This document shows, piece after piece, positions 36,442 through 46,301 of a stretch of 64,000 nucleotides of DNA; positions within the stretch are counted from its first letter, which is position 1, and each line of letters starts with the position of its first letter. Source of the DNA: Pelagicoccus albus. Lineage in GTDB: Bacteria > Verrucomicrobiota > Verrucomicrobiia > Opitutales > Opitutaceae. A model generated the notes under the pieces. That model was not told where the DNA came from and made no database searches. It saw only the letters and a list, made by a program, of their open reading frames with translations. The stretch is taken from NCBI RefSeq assembly GCF_014230145.1, contig NZ_JACHVC010000007.1:124001-188000 (forward strand), given 5' to 3'. The position numbers were made by a program, and so were the translations under genes.

Positions 36442-38307
36442 ATGAAACGTACAATCAGCATTCTTGCTGCGATAGCTTCTGCCGCCGGTATTCAGGCTGC
36501 GGTTACATCAACAAGTGGAGACGTTGTCACTTACACTGGTGGTCTTTCTGAAGAAAACAGAATTACAGAAGACACCCTTTGGACAAACGACTTTACTTAC
36601 ATTTTGGATGGTAAGGTATACGTCACAGATGGTGCCACTTTGACGATTGAGCCTGGTACGCTTATCATGGCAGAAGACGAGCAGTCTGACCTCGCTTCCG
36701 CTCTCATTATTTCTCGTGGCTCCAAGATCTACGCCATGGGTACCCCTAGTAACCCAATCGTTTTCACCACGATCAACGACTCTATCACCTCTGTCCACGA
36801 CACCAGCGATTTGAATGATCTTGATACTGGTGAGTGGGGCGGCGTCGTCATTCTCGGTGATGGCCTGCTCAACTCCGATAAGGAGAAAGAAGGACAGACC
36901 TACCCAGATATCGATGACCACGTTGAAGGTATTCCAGCCAACGAATACACGGTTTTTGGTGGTACTTCTAATGACAACAGCCAGGGCATCCTGCGCTACG
37001 TTTCTATCCGTCATGGTGGCGCGGTTCTCGATCCAGATAACGAACTTAACGGTCTCACTCTTGGCGGCGTAACTGACAAGACTGTCATCGAGTTTGTTGA
37101 GATTTTCTCTAACTCCGACGACTCCATCGAAATCTTCGGTGGAAACGTTAACCCACGTTATATCGTCAGCGCATTCTCCAAGGATGATAGCTTCGACTGG
37201 GATAGCGGTTGGGAAGGTTACGGTCAGTTCTGGCTTTCCATCGGATCTGCTACTGCAGCCGGTAACCAAGACCACGGAGCGGAAATGGACGGTATCGTTT
37301 TCAATGGCGACAATGTCGTAGCTGAACAACGCGGTATGGGTATCGTCTACAACGCGACTATCGTAGGCCCAGGTTCAGATTCTGGCGTTAGCGAAGGCCT
37401 TTTTGAAATCAGCGACGACGCTGGCGTACGTTACTATAACAGTATCTTCTCATCTTTCGGCGCATCCGATCATGTCATCGACATCAAGGATGACGCGGTT
37501 GATGGCATCACTGAGATTCCTGAGGGCGACACGGTGCCACGTATCGACCTGCAGAACAACATCTGGTGGGACTTCGCCGCTGGCACAGACACATCCACTT
37601 GGGTTAACTCACTTGACGATGCTGGTGATGTAATCTTCTCGGACGCGTCCCACAACAACACTGTTGAAGACCCAATGCTGCGCGGAATTTCCCGTATCAA
37701 TGATGGTGGATTCGATCCTCGCCCTGCAGCAGATAGCCCAGCGCTCACCAACGCTCTTTACGCTTACCCTGAAGGTTTGATGTCTGTTGACTACCAGGGT
37801 GCTTTCGGAACCAAGAACTGGCTCTACGGTTGGACCAAGCTCTCTATCGACGGTTACCTTCCTGAAACCAACGAAGTTGCTGCGGCTCGTCCAGGTGCTC
37901 TTTCTGCCAACCTTAACGTTGCTGCGGGTGCAAACGGAACAATCGACTTCGCTGTTTACGGCGAGCTCCCAAGCTTGTTCCTTATCCGCGCTGCAGGCCC
38001 TAAGCTCGCTGACTACAACGTAACTCGCACGCTGATGGCTGATCCAATGATCACTGTTCGCAACTTCCTCACAGGCGAAATCGTTGCCGAGTTCACTGGA
38101 TGGACAGATCGTGCGGACATGGTTGAAGCTCTGAGCTCAAGCGTTGGTCTCTTCTCTCTCGCAGCGTCTGATGATTATCCGACTGAAGACGAAACCAGTG
38201 CCGTAGCGATCGTATCGCTTAACCCAGGTGTTTACACGGTTACCATCAGCGATGAGACCGGAAACGGTGGATTCGTCCAGGCATCTGCTTTCAACATCGA
38301 CCTTTAG
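36442..38307 (+). CDS. Secreted beta-helix-like partner of the TonB receptor
   Basis: A 621-residue exported protein with a Sec signal (residues 1-19). The N-terminal region (ITEDTLWTNDFTYILDGKVYVTDG, then TLTIEPGTLI, GTPSNPIVFTT, GEWGGVVILG) matches a pattern I know from large surface proteins of Bacteroidetes and relatives that sit beside TonB receptors; it is probably a right-handed beta-helix. The last 140 residues (LFLIRAAGPKLADYNV ... VSLNPGVYTVTISDETGNGG) resemble a secreted-protein module common in Verrucomicrobiota. It follows the receptor by 45 bp and has its own terminator, so the pair is one operon. It may be a surface-exposed capture or scaffold protein; this is inference. Confidence 0.8.
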   Translation: MKRTISILAAIASAAGIQAAVTSTSGDVVTYTGGLSEENRITEDTLWTNDFTYILDGKVYVTDGATLTIEPGTLIMAEDEQSDLASALIISRGSKIYAMGTPSNPIVFTTINDSITSVHDTSDLNDLDTGEWGGVVILGDGLLNSDKEKEGQTYPDIDDHVEGIPANEYTVFGGTSNDNSQGILRYVSIRHGGAVLDPDNELNGLTLGGVTDKTVIEFVEIFSNSDDSIEIFGGNVNPRYIVSAFSKDDSFDWDSGWEGYGQFWLSIGSATAAGNQDHGAEMDGIVFNGDNVVAEQRGMGIVYNATIVGPGSDSGVSEGLFEISDDAGVRYYNSIFSSFGASDHVIDIKDDAVDGITEIPEGDTVPRIDLQNNIWWDFAAGTDTSTWVNSLDDAGDVIFSDASHNNTVEDPMLRGISRINDGGFDPRPAADSPALTNALYAYPEGLMSVDYQGAFGTKNWLYGWTKLSIDGYLPETNEVAAARPGALSANLNVAAGANGTIDFAVYGELPSLFLIRAAGPKLADYNVTRTLMADPMITVRNFLTGEIVAEFTGWTDRADMVEALSSSVGLFSLAASDDYPTEDETSAVAIVSLNPGVYTVTISDETGNGGFVQASAFNIDL

Positions 38308-38369
38308 TAGATCGATTTAGTTTTGGTTTTATATCCTTTCAAGGCCCTTGTGGCTTTGTGATTACGGGG

Positions 38370-38398
38370 ACCAGCTCTCTTGGCGGAGAGCTGGTTTT
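38370..38398 (+). terminator. Terminator after the beta-helix gene
   Basis: Perfect stem ACCAGCTCTC / GAGAGCTGGT with a 6-base loop and a short T run, 63 bases after the stop. Confidence 0.85.
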
Positions 38399-38417
38399 GC
38401 CGTTATTTTGTTATCAC

Positions 38418-38867
38418 ATGAGTTTTATCAAATTAGCCTTCATGTCTTTGACTGCCTTGATTTGCGTCGAGCTATCGATCGCAAAAGGGCGGCTTGATGC
38501 GCTTGAGTTCAATGGCGAACTCAAAATGGGGCACACGATAAGGCTCAGTTTTTATGATCCAACCAGTGCTGGCGCGTTTTGGGTGGAGCTCGGCGATTCA
38601 CGTAAAGAGTTTGAGCTAGTCGATTACGATTCCGAAAATCGAATCGCAACGGTTCGCCTAGGCGACCGTGAAAGAAGCATAGAGCTAAGATCTGCTCGTA
38701 TCATTAGCATCAATCGCCCTAAGCCTTTATCTGCGGAGAGACTTGCTAAGATTCACGATTCGCAACTGCAGGACATTTACGGCAACGAGCAGCTTTTGAA
38801 GGCTCGCATGGAAGTTGTGGTGGCCCGCGAGGAGAAAGAAGCGGAGCGTAAAATGCGCGCTCGTTAA
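38418..38867 (+). CDS. Small exported protein of unknown function
   Basis: The start is set at the ATG at 38418 (149 residues), because the in-frame ATG at 38358 lies before the terminator hairpin at 38370. A hydrophobic N-terminus (IKLAFMSLTALICVELSIA) looks like a signal peptide. The middle (LKMGHTIRLSFYDPTSAGAFWVELGD) is beta-rich, and the last 50 residues form a charged helix full of Arg, Glu and Lys. No family recognised. It stands alone before metK. Confidence 0.65.
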   Translation: MSFIKLAFMSLTALICVELSIAKGRLDALEFNGELKMGHTIRLSFYDPTSAGAFWVELGDSRKEFELVDYDSENRIATVRLGDRERSIELRSARIISINRPKPLSAERLAKIHDSQLQDIYGNEQLLKARMEVVVAREEKEAERKMRAR

Positions 38868-38940
38868 CTTCGCGTAGTAAGCGAGCCCGACTCTTTCACA
38901 CCTGTTTTGCAACTCTTTGCTTGAGTTTGCCGTATTTCAT

Positions 38941-39014
38941 ATCAACGAATCTGCATATGTTGATGGGATGTTTCGCATCCTGTCGGTCTAATCTGCAGAA
39001 ACAGTACGCTCACT
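38941..39014 (+). promoter_or_regulatory. metK leader with possible folded structure
   Basis: Two adjacent hairpins: ATCAAC/GTTGAT (38941-38946 with 38959-38964, 12-base loop) and GGATG/CATCC with a TTTCG loop (38966-38980). The first loop contains CTGCA, which could pair with TGCAG at 38994-38998, forming a pseudoknot just before the start codon. There is no Shine-Dalgarno sequence. It matches no SAM riboswitch consensus that I can recall. Confidence 0.3.
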
Positions 39015-40193
39015 ATGCCCAAAAACTTTGTTTTTTCATCCGAGTCCGTGGCCGAGGGTCATCCCGACAAGGTCGCCGACTTCATTTCCGACAGCATTCT
39101 AGATGCTTGCCTCGAGCAAGATCCTTACAGCCGCGTCGCATGCGAGACTCTGGTCAAGAGCAACACCGTAACCCTCGCCGGAGAAATCACTACGACGGCT
39201 AAGCTTGATTACGAAGCGATAGTCCGCGAAGCCATTCGCACCATTGGCTACGTCAACGACGACGACGTTTTCCATGCGGACAAGGTGTTTATCACCAATA
39301 ACCTAACCAGCCAGTCTCCTGATATCGCCCAAGGCGTGGATGCTAAGAAGGCGAAGGGCAAGGACACTGCGGAGCAAGGGGCAGGGGACCAAGGGATCAT
39401 GTTTGGCTACGCTTGCGCGGAAACGCCTGAGCTTATGCCAGCTGCCTTGATGTATTCGCATCGCATCGGCCGCGAAATCGCACGAATCCGCCATGGTGGT
39501 CGTCAAGCCAAGTGGCTCCGTCCCGACTGCAAGTCTCAGGTTTCTGTTCGCTACGAGGATGGGAAGATTTCCGAGATCACTGCAGTCGTCATCTCGACGC
39601 AGCACTCCGAAGATGTTTCTAAGAAGCAGATCGAAGAGTTTATGGTCAACAAGGTGATCAAGAAGTGCCTGCCCAAGAAACTCATCACCAAGAACACCAA
39701 GTTCCTTATCAACCCGACGGGACGTTTCGTAATCGGTGGCCCGCAGGGAGACGCTGGTCTCACCGGACGTAAGATCATCGTCGACACTTACGGAGGTTGG
39801 GGACGCCATGGCGGTGGAGCTTTCTCCGGTAAGGATCCATCCAAGGTGGATCGCTCGGCTGCCTACATGTGCCGTTGGGTGGCAAAGAACATTGTCGCAG
39901 CCGGTTTGGCCACGCATGCGGAGCTGCAGGTCGCTTACGCGATCGGCTTCCCAGAGCCGGTCAGCATAACGGTTGAAACTTTTGGTACCAGTACCGTTGA
40001 AGAAGAGGCCATCGAGGCGGCGGTCGCGGACGTGTTTAGCTTCAAGCCAGCGAACATCGTTAAGCAACTCAACCTGCTACGTCCGTTCTATCGGGACACC
40101 ACCAACTACGGACACTTCGGCAAGGACGACTTGCCTTGGGAAGAGACACAGAAGGTCGCCGCTTTGCAAAAATCGGTGAAGAAGTTTAAATAA
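39015..40193 (+). CDS. metK: S-adenosylmethionine synthetase
   Basis: Makes S-adenosylmethionine from methionine and ATP. 392 residues, normal length. Seen: [18 protein letters not shown] at the N-terminus, the core hexapeptide-type motif [12 protein letters not shown], and the glycine-rich [16 protein letters not shown]. The ATG at 39015 has no Shine-Dalgarno sequence. ahcY starts 17 bp downstream with a good ribosome site, so metK-ahcY forms a SAM-cycle operon. Confidence 0.97.
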   Translation: MPKNFVFSSESVAEGHPDKVADFISDSILDACLEQDPYSRVACETLVKSNTVTLAGEITTTAKLDYEAIVREAIRTIGYVNDDDVFHADKVFITNNLTSQSPDIAQGVDAKKAKGKDTAEQGAGDQGIMFGYACAETPELMPAALMYSHRIGREIARIRHGGRQAKWLRPDCKSQVSVRYEDGKISEITAVVISTQHSEDVSKKQIEEFMVNKVIKKCLPKKLITKNTKFLINPTGRFVIGGPQGDAGLTGRKIIVDTYGGWGRHGGGAFSGKDPSKVDRSAAYMCRWVAKNIVAAGLATHAELQVAYAIGFPEPVSITVETFGTSTVEEEAIEAAVADVFSFKPANIVKQLNLLRPFYRDTTNYGHFGKDDLPWEETQKVAALQKSVKKFK

Positions 40194-40210
40194 AAAGGAA
40201 GGGAAACAAA

Positions 40211-41635
40211 ATGAGCGAAACAATCACAGAAACACTACCATACAAAGTCGCAGACATCAGCCTAGCGGACTTTGGTCGCAAGGAGATCACCATCGCGGAA
40301 GCGGAAATGCCGGGCCTCATGGGGGTTCGCGCCAAGTACGCTGCCGAGAAGCCTCTCGCGGGAGTCCGTATCATGGGCTCGCTTCACATGACGATCCAAA
40401 CCGCGGTTTTGATCGAAACGTTGGTAGAGCTCGGCGCGGATGTGCGTTGGGTATCTTGCAACATTTTCTCCACTCAGGACCACGCGGCGGCCGCCATCGC
40501 TGCGGCGGGCGTTCCGGTTTTCGCTTGGAAGGGCGAGACTTTGGAAGAGTACTGGTGGTGTACCGATCAGGCGCTCCGATTCCCAGGTGGACTCGGACCT
40601 CAGCTTATCGTAGACGACGGAGGCGACGCGACTCTTCTCATCCATAAGGGTTATGAGCTCGAAGATGGCAGCGACTGGGTAAATGGCCCAGCTGGCTCCG
40701 AAGAAGAGCAAGTCATCAAGAATCTGCTCAAGAAAGCCCATGAAGAAAACTCCACCCGCTGGCACGATGTGGTTAAGGAGTGGAAGGGCGTTTCCGAAGA
40801 GACTACTACGGGTGTGCACCGCTTGTATCACATGGAGAAGAAGGGTGAGCTTCTCATCCCTGCCATCAATGTGAACGACTCGGTTACCAAGTCCAAGTTC
40901 GATAACTTGTACGGCTGCCGCGAATCTTTGATCGACGGCATCAAGCGTGCGACCGACGTAATGACTGGCGGCAAGGTTGCTGTGGTTTGCGGTTATGGCG
41001 ACGTGGGTAAGGGCTGTGCCCAAGCTCTCGTCGGAATGGGTGCTCGCGTGATCGTTACCGAAATCGACCCGATCTGCGCTTTGCAGGCGGCGATGGAAGG
41101 CTTCGAAGTAACTACCGTTGAGGATACTCTCGGCCGCGCTGACATCTACGTGACCACCACGGGCAATAAGGATATCATCACCATCGATCACATGAAGGCG
41201 ATGAAGGATCAGGCAATCGTCTGTAACATCGGCCACTTCGACAACGAGATCCAAGTGGACAAGCTCGTAAAGTTCCCAGGCGTAGAGCACCTCAACATCA
41301 AGCCTCAGGTCGATCAGTACACCTTCCCAGAAGGAAACTCTATCTTCCTTCTCGCGGAAGGACGTCTCGTAAACCTCGGTTGCGCTACCGGTCACCCATC
41401 TTTCGTGATGTCCAACTCCTTCGCGAACCAGACCCTCGCTCAGATCGACCTCTGGAAGAAGAAGGACGAGTACGAAGTTGGTGTCTACCGCTTGCCGCAA
41501 GAGCTCGACGAGGAGGTTGCGCGTCTTCACCTCGAGAAGATCGGAGTTAAGCTCACCACACTCTCCAAGGAACAAGCTGACTACATCGGTGTGGAACAGG
41601 CTGGTCCGTATAAGCCAAGCCACTACAGGTACTAG
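40211..41635 (+). CDS. ahcY: Adenosylhomocysteinase
   Basis: Hydrolyses S-adenosylhomocysteine to adenosine and homocysteine, removing the product inhibitor of methyltransferases. 474 residues. Seen: substrate site [29 protein letters not shown], the NAD Rossmann loop [12 protein letters not shown], and the C-terminal KPSHYRY that reaches into the neighbouring subunit. AAGGAAGGG lies just before the start. Cotranscribed with metK and closed by a strong terminator. Confidence 0.97.
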   Translation: MSETITETLPYKVADISLADFGRKEITIAEAEMPGLMGVRAKYAAEKPLAGVRIMGSLHMTIQTAVLIETLVELGADVRWVSCNIFSTQDHAAAAIAAAGVPVFAWKGETLEEYWWCTDQALRFPGGLGPQLIVDDGGDATLLIHKGYELEDGSDWVNGPAGSEEEQVIKNLLKKAHEENSTRWHDVVKEWKGVSEETTTGVHRLYHMEKKGELLIPAINVNDSVTKSKFDNLYGCRESLIDGIKRATDVMTGGKVAVVCGYGDVGKGCAQALVGMGARVIVTEIDPICALQAAMEGFEVTTVEDTLGRADIYVTTTGNKDIITIDHMKAMKDQAIVCNIGHFDNEIQVDKLVKFPGVEHLNIKPQVDQYTFPEGNSIFLLAEGRLVNLGCATGHPSFVMSNSFANQTLAQIDLWKKKDEYEVGVYRLPQELDEEVARLHLEKIGVKLTTLSKEQADYIGVEQAGPYKPSHYRY

Positions 41636-41660
41636 GTCACAGGTATATTCTATTTTTCCA

Positions 41661-41694
41661 AGCGGTCGGGCGTTTTTGCCCGGCCGCTTTTTTT
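41661..41694 (+). terminator. Terminator after ahcY
   Basis: AGCGGTCGGGC / GCCCGGCCGCT (one G-T pair), 6-base loop, T run. Confidence 0.92.
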
Positions 41695-41766
41695 GCGGGT
41701 TCTGTTAGCAGAACTTTAGATTGGCGGCGGAATGATTCTTCCTAAGGTCGAGATAGCCTGCTCCTT

Positions 41767-44700
41767 ATGCCCGTATCCCGCTCTAGTGTATTAAAGTCCT
41801 TTCATCCTTCGTTGGCCAAATGGTTTCTTGGTCGTTTTGGCCAGCCTACCGAAATTCAGGAGGCTGCATGGAGCCTGATTTCCCATGAGCGGCATTGCTT
41901 GATCAGCGCGGCAACGGGTAGCGGCAAAACGCTGGCGGCATTTTTATGGGGGATCAACCAGCTGGCCACCGGGACATGGGAGCTGGGGCAAACGCGTCTT
42001 CTCTATGTCTCGCCACTCAAAGCTCTCAACAACGATATTCGGAGGAATCTTCTTACGCCGCTATCCGAGCTGAAATCCGCTTTCGCTGACTCCGAGCAAG
42101 ACTGGCCGGATATTCGCGTCATGGCTCGAAGCGGCGATACGGATCAATCGGAGAGGCGAAAGATGCTGCGTCATCCTCCCGAAATACTCATCACAACGCC
42201 AGAGAGCTTAAACCTGCTTCTTAGTTCGAAGTCCGGCAGACGCGCTCTCTTGGGAATCAAATCCGTAATCCTCGACGAAATACACTCGGTCGCTGGCAGT
42301 AAGCGAGGAACTTACCTGATGACCGGAGTGGAGCGCCTCGCCCATTTAAACGGTGAATTTCAGCGTATCGCTCTTTCCGCTACGGTTCGTCCTATGGAAG
42401 AGGTGGCCCGTTTCGTCGGAGGCTTTTTGGAGGGTCAAGGCCGCGAGGTGCAGTTGGCTCAGTCCGCTGTCGGAAAACGCTACGAAATCGAGATCGTAAC
42501 TACGGATCCAGATGCGGAACGTAACCCCGCTGAAGATGCTTGGCAGCCTGTCGTGGAGGATCTGAAAAGGCTCATCGCCCAGAATAATTCGACATTGATT
42601 TTCGTTAATAGCCGCATGCTGGCGGAGAAGATTGCTCATCGGATAAATCTCGGAGAAGATACTCAGATAGCGTATTCACATCATGGATCTCTTTCTCGAG
42701 AAATACGATTTACGGTGGAGCAACGCTTAAAGTCTGGGGAGGTGAAGGCGATAGTGGCCACCAGTTCTTTGGAAATGGGAATCGACGTCGGTTCGATTGA
42801 TTGCGTGGTGATGGTGCAAAGCCCGAACTCCGTTTCTTCCTCCGTGCAGAAGGTCGGTCGCTCTGGCCATCAGGTGGGTGCGGTTAGTCGTGCGACGCTT
42901 TATCCGTCGCATTCTAAAGACCTTCTTGAGTCGGTTGTCTTGTCGAAGTCAATACGTGAGAAAGACATCGAGAATGTTAAGATCGTGGAGTGCCCGCTTG
43001 ACGTTCTCGCTCAGGTAATCGTTTCCACCTTGGCATGCGGGCCTTGGGATTTGGACGAACTCTTTGAGCTATTTCGAAGCTGTTATTCGTTTCGAAAATT
43101 GGATCGGGAGGTTTTCGATTTGGTGACCGCTATGTTGGCGGGCCGCTACGCCGGCAGTCGCTTGCGGGAATTGAAGCCTCAGATTTCGATCGATATGAAG
43201 GGGAATGCAGCGACCTTGAGAAAAGGGGCTCTGCTTTCGTATTACATGTCTGGTGGCGTGATTCCGGATCGGGGATACTACCATCTTCGTATGAGTGGAA
43301 CCGGTTCGAGGATCGGAGAGCTCGATGAAGAGTTTGTCTGGGAAAGAAAAGTCGGCGATGTATTCACGCTTGGGGTACAGAGTTGGAGAATTGAAAACGT
43401 CACCCACAACGATGTGTTTGTTCTGCCCGCGCAGAAGGGTGAGATGGCTCCCCCGTTTTGGAGAGCGGAGACTTACGATCGCGATTTTCATCTTTCAAAT
43501 CGCATCGGGGAATTCTTGGAATGGGCGGAGGGAGAGCGATCTGCAGACGAATTTCTAAAGCAGCTTTCAGCTAGATATGGCATCGAAGGGGACGCTGCGA
43601 AATCGCTGAATTCATTTTTGGAGCGGCAGCGCAAAGCGACGGGAGCAGGATTGCCCCATCGTCACCATTTGCTGGCTGAGCTTATTGACTCCGCGCCGGG
43701 TGGGGCTCCGGGCAAGCAGCTGGTGCTGCACACTTTTTGGGGTGGGAGGGTGAATCGACCTTTCAGCTTGGCTTTGGATGCGGCTTGGCAGGATGCGTTT
43801 GGGAATCGGGCCGACGTATTTGTAAATGATGATTGTGTCGTGATTGTGTTGCCTGACGAGGTGGATCCAGAGCGTGTTTTGGACCTGGTGAGTCCGAATA
43901 ATCTGGAGAAGTTGCTTCGCCAGAGTTTAGAGGGTTCGAACTTTTTTGGTGCCCGATTCAGGGAAGCGGCTGGAACCTCCTTGCTCATTACCCGTAACAA
44001 ACCAGGTCAGCGTTTACCGCTTTGGATGAGTCGTATGAGAGCTAAGAAACTGATGGACTCAGTTCGCAGCTTCGATGACTTCCCGCTACTTCTGGAGACT
44101 TGGCGTTCTTGTCTGAATGACGACTTCGACATGGAGTCCTTGCGTTTGGTGTTGGAGGAACTCGAGTGTGGAGAGATCTCTGTCAGTGTGGCTCGTACAA
44201 GTTTGGCCAGTCCCTTCGCGGCTGATGTGGCGTGGCGTCAGATCAATGAGCAGTACATGTACGCGACTGATCAACCGGACGGTGCTGGGGAATCTAAGCT
44301 AAGAGACGATCTAATCCGCTCGGTGATGTTTGATGACGGAGTTCGTCCCTTGCTCTCTCGGGATTTGGTTAATGAGTTTGAGTCTAAGCGTCAGCGCACC
44401 AGGGATGGCTATTCCCCCGTGGAGCGGACTGAGCTCTTGGAGTGGCTGCGCGATCGTATTTTGCTGGAGGAATCGGAGTGGTCCGAGCTGTTGCACGGAT
44501 ATTCTGAAGAGGTAATTCCGGTTGAGCGAAAACGCTTGGAGAGTGGCGTCTTTGTTTATCTGCAAGGTGAAGAAGGGCGTGTAGCTGCTCTCTTGGCTGA
44601 CGCTCCCGATCGTAGTGTTTTTCTCGAATGGCTCTCTTTCTATGGACCTGTATCGGAAGAGTGGTTACGGGATTCTTTGGGGTTGTCAGGCGGGGAGGAA

Positions 44701-46080
44701 TTTGAATCTCTTGTTGCTGAGCTCGTTGACGATGAGCTGGTGGTGAGAGGGATGCTCGTCGAGGGCGAAGAAAACGAGCAAATCTGCGAGATCCAGAATT
44801 ACGAGATCTTGCTACGCATGAATCGAGCTCGGAATCGCTCTGTCTTTGAGGCTTTGCCGCTTGAGGCCTTAAGTTTGTTTTTGGCAGATTGGCAGGGAGC
44901 TGCTCGCCCTTCTGAAAACGCAGAAGGGTTGGTCTCCGTTTTGGACAAGCTGAGTGGTTTGTCGGCTGGAGCGGCGGAGTGGGAAGGACAAATTTTGCGA
45001 AGCCGCCTTCTGGGATATCATGAATCGCACCTTGACCGATGCCTGATGGATGAGGGCTTTTTGTGGGTTGGAACGGGGGAACGACAATTGTCGTTCATCC
45101 GCGAGGAAGAGCTAGACCTTTTGCCTGAAATCGGGGCGGAGTATACGCCGCTAGAGAAATCTGTTTTAGAGCTTTTGAGTAAGGGAGCTCGGTATTCATT
45201 CTCCAAGCTGCAAGAGTTGATTGGAGGTTCTAGCAAAGACCTTGAGAAAGCTCTTTGGGGCCTTGTTTGGTCAGGGCAGATTGGGAGTGATTTGTTTTCC
45301 AGTGTGCGAAAGGCGGAGGCCAGCAATTTCGAGCTTTTTCAAAAAGTCGAGCAGCAGTCTGCTCCAAGTAGGACTTTGAGGAGAGGGCGTCGCAGCCGAG
45401 CGAGATTGGCAACGTATCCAGGGAGTTGGTACAAAAACGAGCGGTTGTCCGGTGAGCTTGATGCAATCGAATCTTTGGAGTTGGAGCGCGAGAGGGCTTT
45501 TGTCCTGCTGGATCGTTACGGAGTTCTCTTTAAGGAACTCCTTGAACGTGAATGTGCCGGCTTTCGCTGGAAAGATGTTTTCAAGGCTCTGCGACTTTTG
45601 GAGCTGGGTGGCGAAGTAGTTGGAGGCCGTTTCTTCGAGGGAATTCCCGGTTTGCAGTTCGCTTCGCACGAAGCCTTGCGACGTCTGAATAAAACTCTTC
45701 CGGAGTCTGCAATCTACTGGTTAGGGGCCACGGATCCGGCGTCCTTGTGCGGGATCGGACTAGAGAATCTCAAGGGCGCACTTCCGCGTAGGCAGGTGGG
45801 AAATCGCCTTGTTTATCGTGGACGCGAGCTTGTGGCGGAGGCACGTCGCGGCGGAAAGGACTTGGAGTTTAAGGTCGATTGTTCGGATCCAGATTTAATC
45901 AGAATTGTGGATACGCTGGGCTCGTCACTCGACTTGCAAAAGTCTCTGCGGTCTATCCGAATCGAAACCATCAATGGCAAGGATGCTCGACAAAGCGATT
46001 ATCTGGAAAGCCTATCCTTGGTTTGGCGTTTACATAGCGACCACAAGCAAGTTGTGGTCGAAGGAAGGGTGAGCCCTTAG
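41767..46080 (+). CDS. lhr: Lhr-type large superfamily 2 DNA helicase
   Basis: A 1437-residue helicase. Q-motif-like PTEIQEAAW, Walker A AATGSGKT with K54, motif Ia SPLKALNNDI, Walker B DEIH at 170-173, SATV-like motif III, and motif VI QKVGRSGHQVGAVSRA. After the two RecA domains come the winged-helix and Lhr-core regions and a very long C-terminal part (from about residue 880), as in the full-length Lhr proteins of many bacteria. Lhr is a 3'-5' single-strand DNA translocase with a role in DNA repair. Monocistronic; its stop overlaps the end of the minus-strand gene at 46077 by 4 bp. Confidence 0.92.
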   Translation: MPVSRSSVLKSFHPSLAKWFLGRFGQPTEIQEAAWSLISHERHCLISAATGSGKTLAAFLWGINQLATGTWELGQTRLLYVSPLKALNNDIRRNLLTPLSELKSAFADSEQDWPDIRVMARSGDTDQSERRKMLRHPPEILITTPESLNLLLSSKSGRRALLGIKSVILDEIHSVAGSKRGTYLMTGVERLAHLNGEFQRIALSATVRPMEEVARFVGGFLEGQGREVQLAQSAVGKRYEIEIVTTDPDAERNPAEDAWQPVVEDLKRLIAQNNSTLIFVNSRMLAEKIAHRINLGEDTQIAYSHHGSLSREIRFTVEQRLKSGEVKAIVATSSLEMGIDVGSIDCVVMVQSPNSVSSSVQKVGRSGHQVGAVSRATLYPSHSKDLLESVVLSKSIREKDIENVKIVECPLDVLAQVIVSTLACGPWDLDELFELFRSCYSFRKLDREVFDLVTAMLAGRYAGSRLRELKPQISIDMKGNAATLRKGALLSYYMSGGVIPDRGYYHLRMSGTGSRIGELDEEFVWERKVGDVFTLGVQSWRIENVTHNDVFVLPAQKGEMAPPFWRAETYDRDFHLSNRIGEFLEWAEGERSADEFLKQLSARYGIEGDAAKSLNSFLERQRKATGAGLPHRHHLLAELIDSAPGGAPGKQLVLHTFWGGRVNRPFSLALDAAWQDAFGNRADVFVNDDCVVIVLPDEVDPERVLDLVSPNNLEKLLRQSLEGSNFFGARFREAAGTSLLITRNKPGQRLPLWMSRMRAKKLMDSVRSFDDFPLLLETWRSCLNDDFDMESLRLVLEELECGEISVSVARTSLASPFAADVAWRQINEQYMYATDQPDGAGESKLRDDLIRSVMFDDGVRPLLSRDLVNEFESKRQRTRDGYSPVERTELLEWLRDRILLEESEWSELLHGYSEEVIPVERKRLESGVFVYLQGEEGRVAALLADAPDRSVFLEWLSFYGPVSEEWLRDSLGLSGGEEFESLVAELVDDELVVRGMLVEGEENEQICEIQNYEILLRMNRARNRSVFEALPLEALSLFLADWQGAARPSENAEGLVSVLDKLSGLSAGAAEWEGQILRSRLLGYHESHLDRCLMDEGFLWVGTGERQLSFIREEELDLLPEIGAEYTPLEKSVLELLSKGARYSFSKLQELIGGSSKDLEKALWGLVWSGQIGSDLFSSVRKAEASNFELFQKVEQQSAPSRTLRRGRRSRARLATYPGSWYKNERLSGELDAIESLELERERAFVLLDRYGVLFKELLERECAGFRWKDVFKALRLLELGGEVVGGRFFEGIPGLQFASHEALRRLNKTLPESAIYWLGATDPASLCGIGLENLKGALPRRQVGNRLVYRGRELVAEARRGGKDLEFKVDCSDPDLIRIVDTLGSSLDLQKSLRSIRIETINGKDARQSDYLESLSLVWRLHSDHKQVVVEGRVSP

Positions 46081-46301
46081 TAGCGGCAGTGCTCAAAGCG
46101 TCTTGGCGATTCGTATTTCGCAGCGTCTATGATCGACCAGAGGTGTACGATCCAACCCAAGAGTACGATCCAGAGTAGCCACGCGAATACGAAGTGGCAG
46201 ATGGCGGCGATAAGTCGTCCTTGGATGAGTTGTCCCAAGCCTGGGAAGAAGAAGCTGCAGAGGGCGGCGATTACGTTGCCGGCGGTTCCTTGTCCGTTCA
46301 T
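46077..46301 (-). CDS. Small TM2-like membrane protein
   Basis: A 74-residue protein with two hydrophobic segments: VIAALCSFFFPGLGQLIQGR and LIAAICHFVFAWLLWIVLL, followed by WSIIDAAKY. The FFPGLGQ turn is typical of small TM2/YqaE-style membrane proteins often found beside stress or envelope genes. Its start overlaps the stop of the preceding minus-strand gene by 4 bases, showing tight coupling. Last gene of the psp-side cluster. Function unknown. Confidence 0.75.
   Translation of the reverse strand: MNGQGTAGNVIAALCSFFFPGLGQLIQGRLIAAICHFVFAWLLWIVLLGWIVHLWSIIDAAKYESPRRFEHCRY

Noticed and set aside
38358-38417. An earlier in-frame ATG for the small exported protein before metK
   Set aside because: It lies upstream of and reads through the terminator hairpin at 38370-38398; the ATG at 38418 directly precedes a signal peptide.
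38881-39014. A known SAM or SAH riboswitch before metK
   Set aside because: None of the conserved cores I can recall is present; only a possible unnamed structure is reported.
40262-41623. 453-codon minus-strand frame opposite ahcY
   Set aside because: A mirror of the codon bias of ahcY; no start signal, no recognisable protein.
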